From the NCBI GenBank assembly GCA_035315065.1, contig DATFYM010000187.1, positions 1 to 31,035 of the forward strand: a stretch of DNA of 31,035 nt. The letters are read 5' to 3'. Below the pieces are notes generated by a model. The model was not told where the DNA came from and searched no databases. It saw only the letters and a program-made list of their open reading frames with translations. Within the stretch, counting starts at the first letter, position 1, and the number at the start of each line of letters is the position of its first letter. The position numbers and the translations under genes are program-made. Of this stretch, positions 30,912 through 31,035 are shown in pieces. Source of the DNA: DATFYM01 sp035315065. GTDB lineage: Bacteria; Acidobacteriota; Terriglobia; UBA7540.

Positions 30912-31035
30912 TTAAACTGTAGCCGTATTACTGGTGGTTAGTGCCTCAAACTTCTTCCAACGGTGAACCACCGGTTCGGCGTTGATTTCGGCGATGCCTT
31001 GGAGAATGCGCCGCCGGAGTTCGTCCCAGGACTGA
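30912..31035 (-). CDS. IS630-type transposase, C-terminal end (cut by window edge)
   Basis: The minus-strand frame from the window edge to the stop at 30912 reads SWDELRRRILQGIAEINAEP, then VVHRWKKFEAL and a short tail (40 residues in all). The pattern of a Trp-Asp-Glu-Leu helix, then GIAEINAEP, then FRWKKF-like residues is the usual C-terminus of IS630/Tc1-mariner transposases. The catalytic DDE residues would lie outside the window. The terminal inverted repeat should lie between 30846 and 30911, but I could not assign it. Confidence 0.6.
   Translation of the reverse strand, partial: QSWDELRRRILQGIAEINAEPVVHRWKKFEALTTSNTATV

Overview
The window is a high-GC bacterial chromosome segment, most likely from an Acidobacteriota member. 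The best taxonomic clue is an orphan two-module FtsX/MacB-type permease of the ADOP kind (10274-12730), which is expanded in that phylum. A DUF4097-like protein behind an ECF sigma/anti-sigma pair and several long secreted beta-rich proteins agree with this. No rRNA, tRNA or CRISPR array was seen. The assignment rests on gene content, not on a marker gene.

Layout. 1-6178 (+ strand) is a small-molecule redox and detoxification neighbourhood: the C-terminal part of an aldo/keto reductase, an unknown secreted protein, a short-chain dehydrogenase, a cupin, a frameshifted serine hydrolase and an AraC-family regulator. 6446-10106 holds an unknown four-helix membrane protein, a protein with the N-terminal motif of contractile-injection-associated DUF4157 proteins but no DUF4157 core, a small HEAT-like partner, and a secreted mutarotase-like protein. 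10274-15091 holds the ADOP permease, a PhnZ-like HD-domain oxygenase, an aldo/keto-reductase-fold protein lacking the catalytic tetrad, and shikimate kinase. 15224-17741 (- strand) is a compact operon of ECF sigma factor, anti-sigma factor with a duplicated zinc-finger module, and DUF4097-like protein. 17969-25448 (- strand) encodes a secreted beta-propeller protein, a SpoIVB/S55-like protein, a methyltransferase and a molybdopterin oxidoreductase. 25791-31035 holds a CNNM/CorC-type transporter, a VKOR-DsbA-rhodanese fusion for envelope disulfide chemistry, a MATE exporter split in two, and the end of an IS630-type transposase.

The most striking feature is not a gene. At least a dozen loci, mainly between genes, carry degenerate tandem repeats with an exact 7-bp period. 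The repeated words differ between loci (GGGATTC, GGATTTT, CGAAACT, CAGTTCT, GTGAATG, GTAGGGA, TTGACGA, GATGAAT and others). Most loci are built as inverted repeats whose two arms use the same word, and some words recur at several loci. One locus (25485-25787) nests three or more words concentrically in a palindrome of about 300 bp. The repeats also enter genes: they supply the last codons of the CNNM-type transporter, and the start, middle and end of the MATE gene, where the middle insertion splits the protein into two six-helix halves. They resemble the short tandemly repeated heptanucleotides (STRR) of filamentous cyanobacteria. I know of no description of this arrangement in Acidobacteriota, but I could not search.
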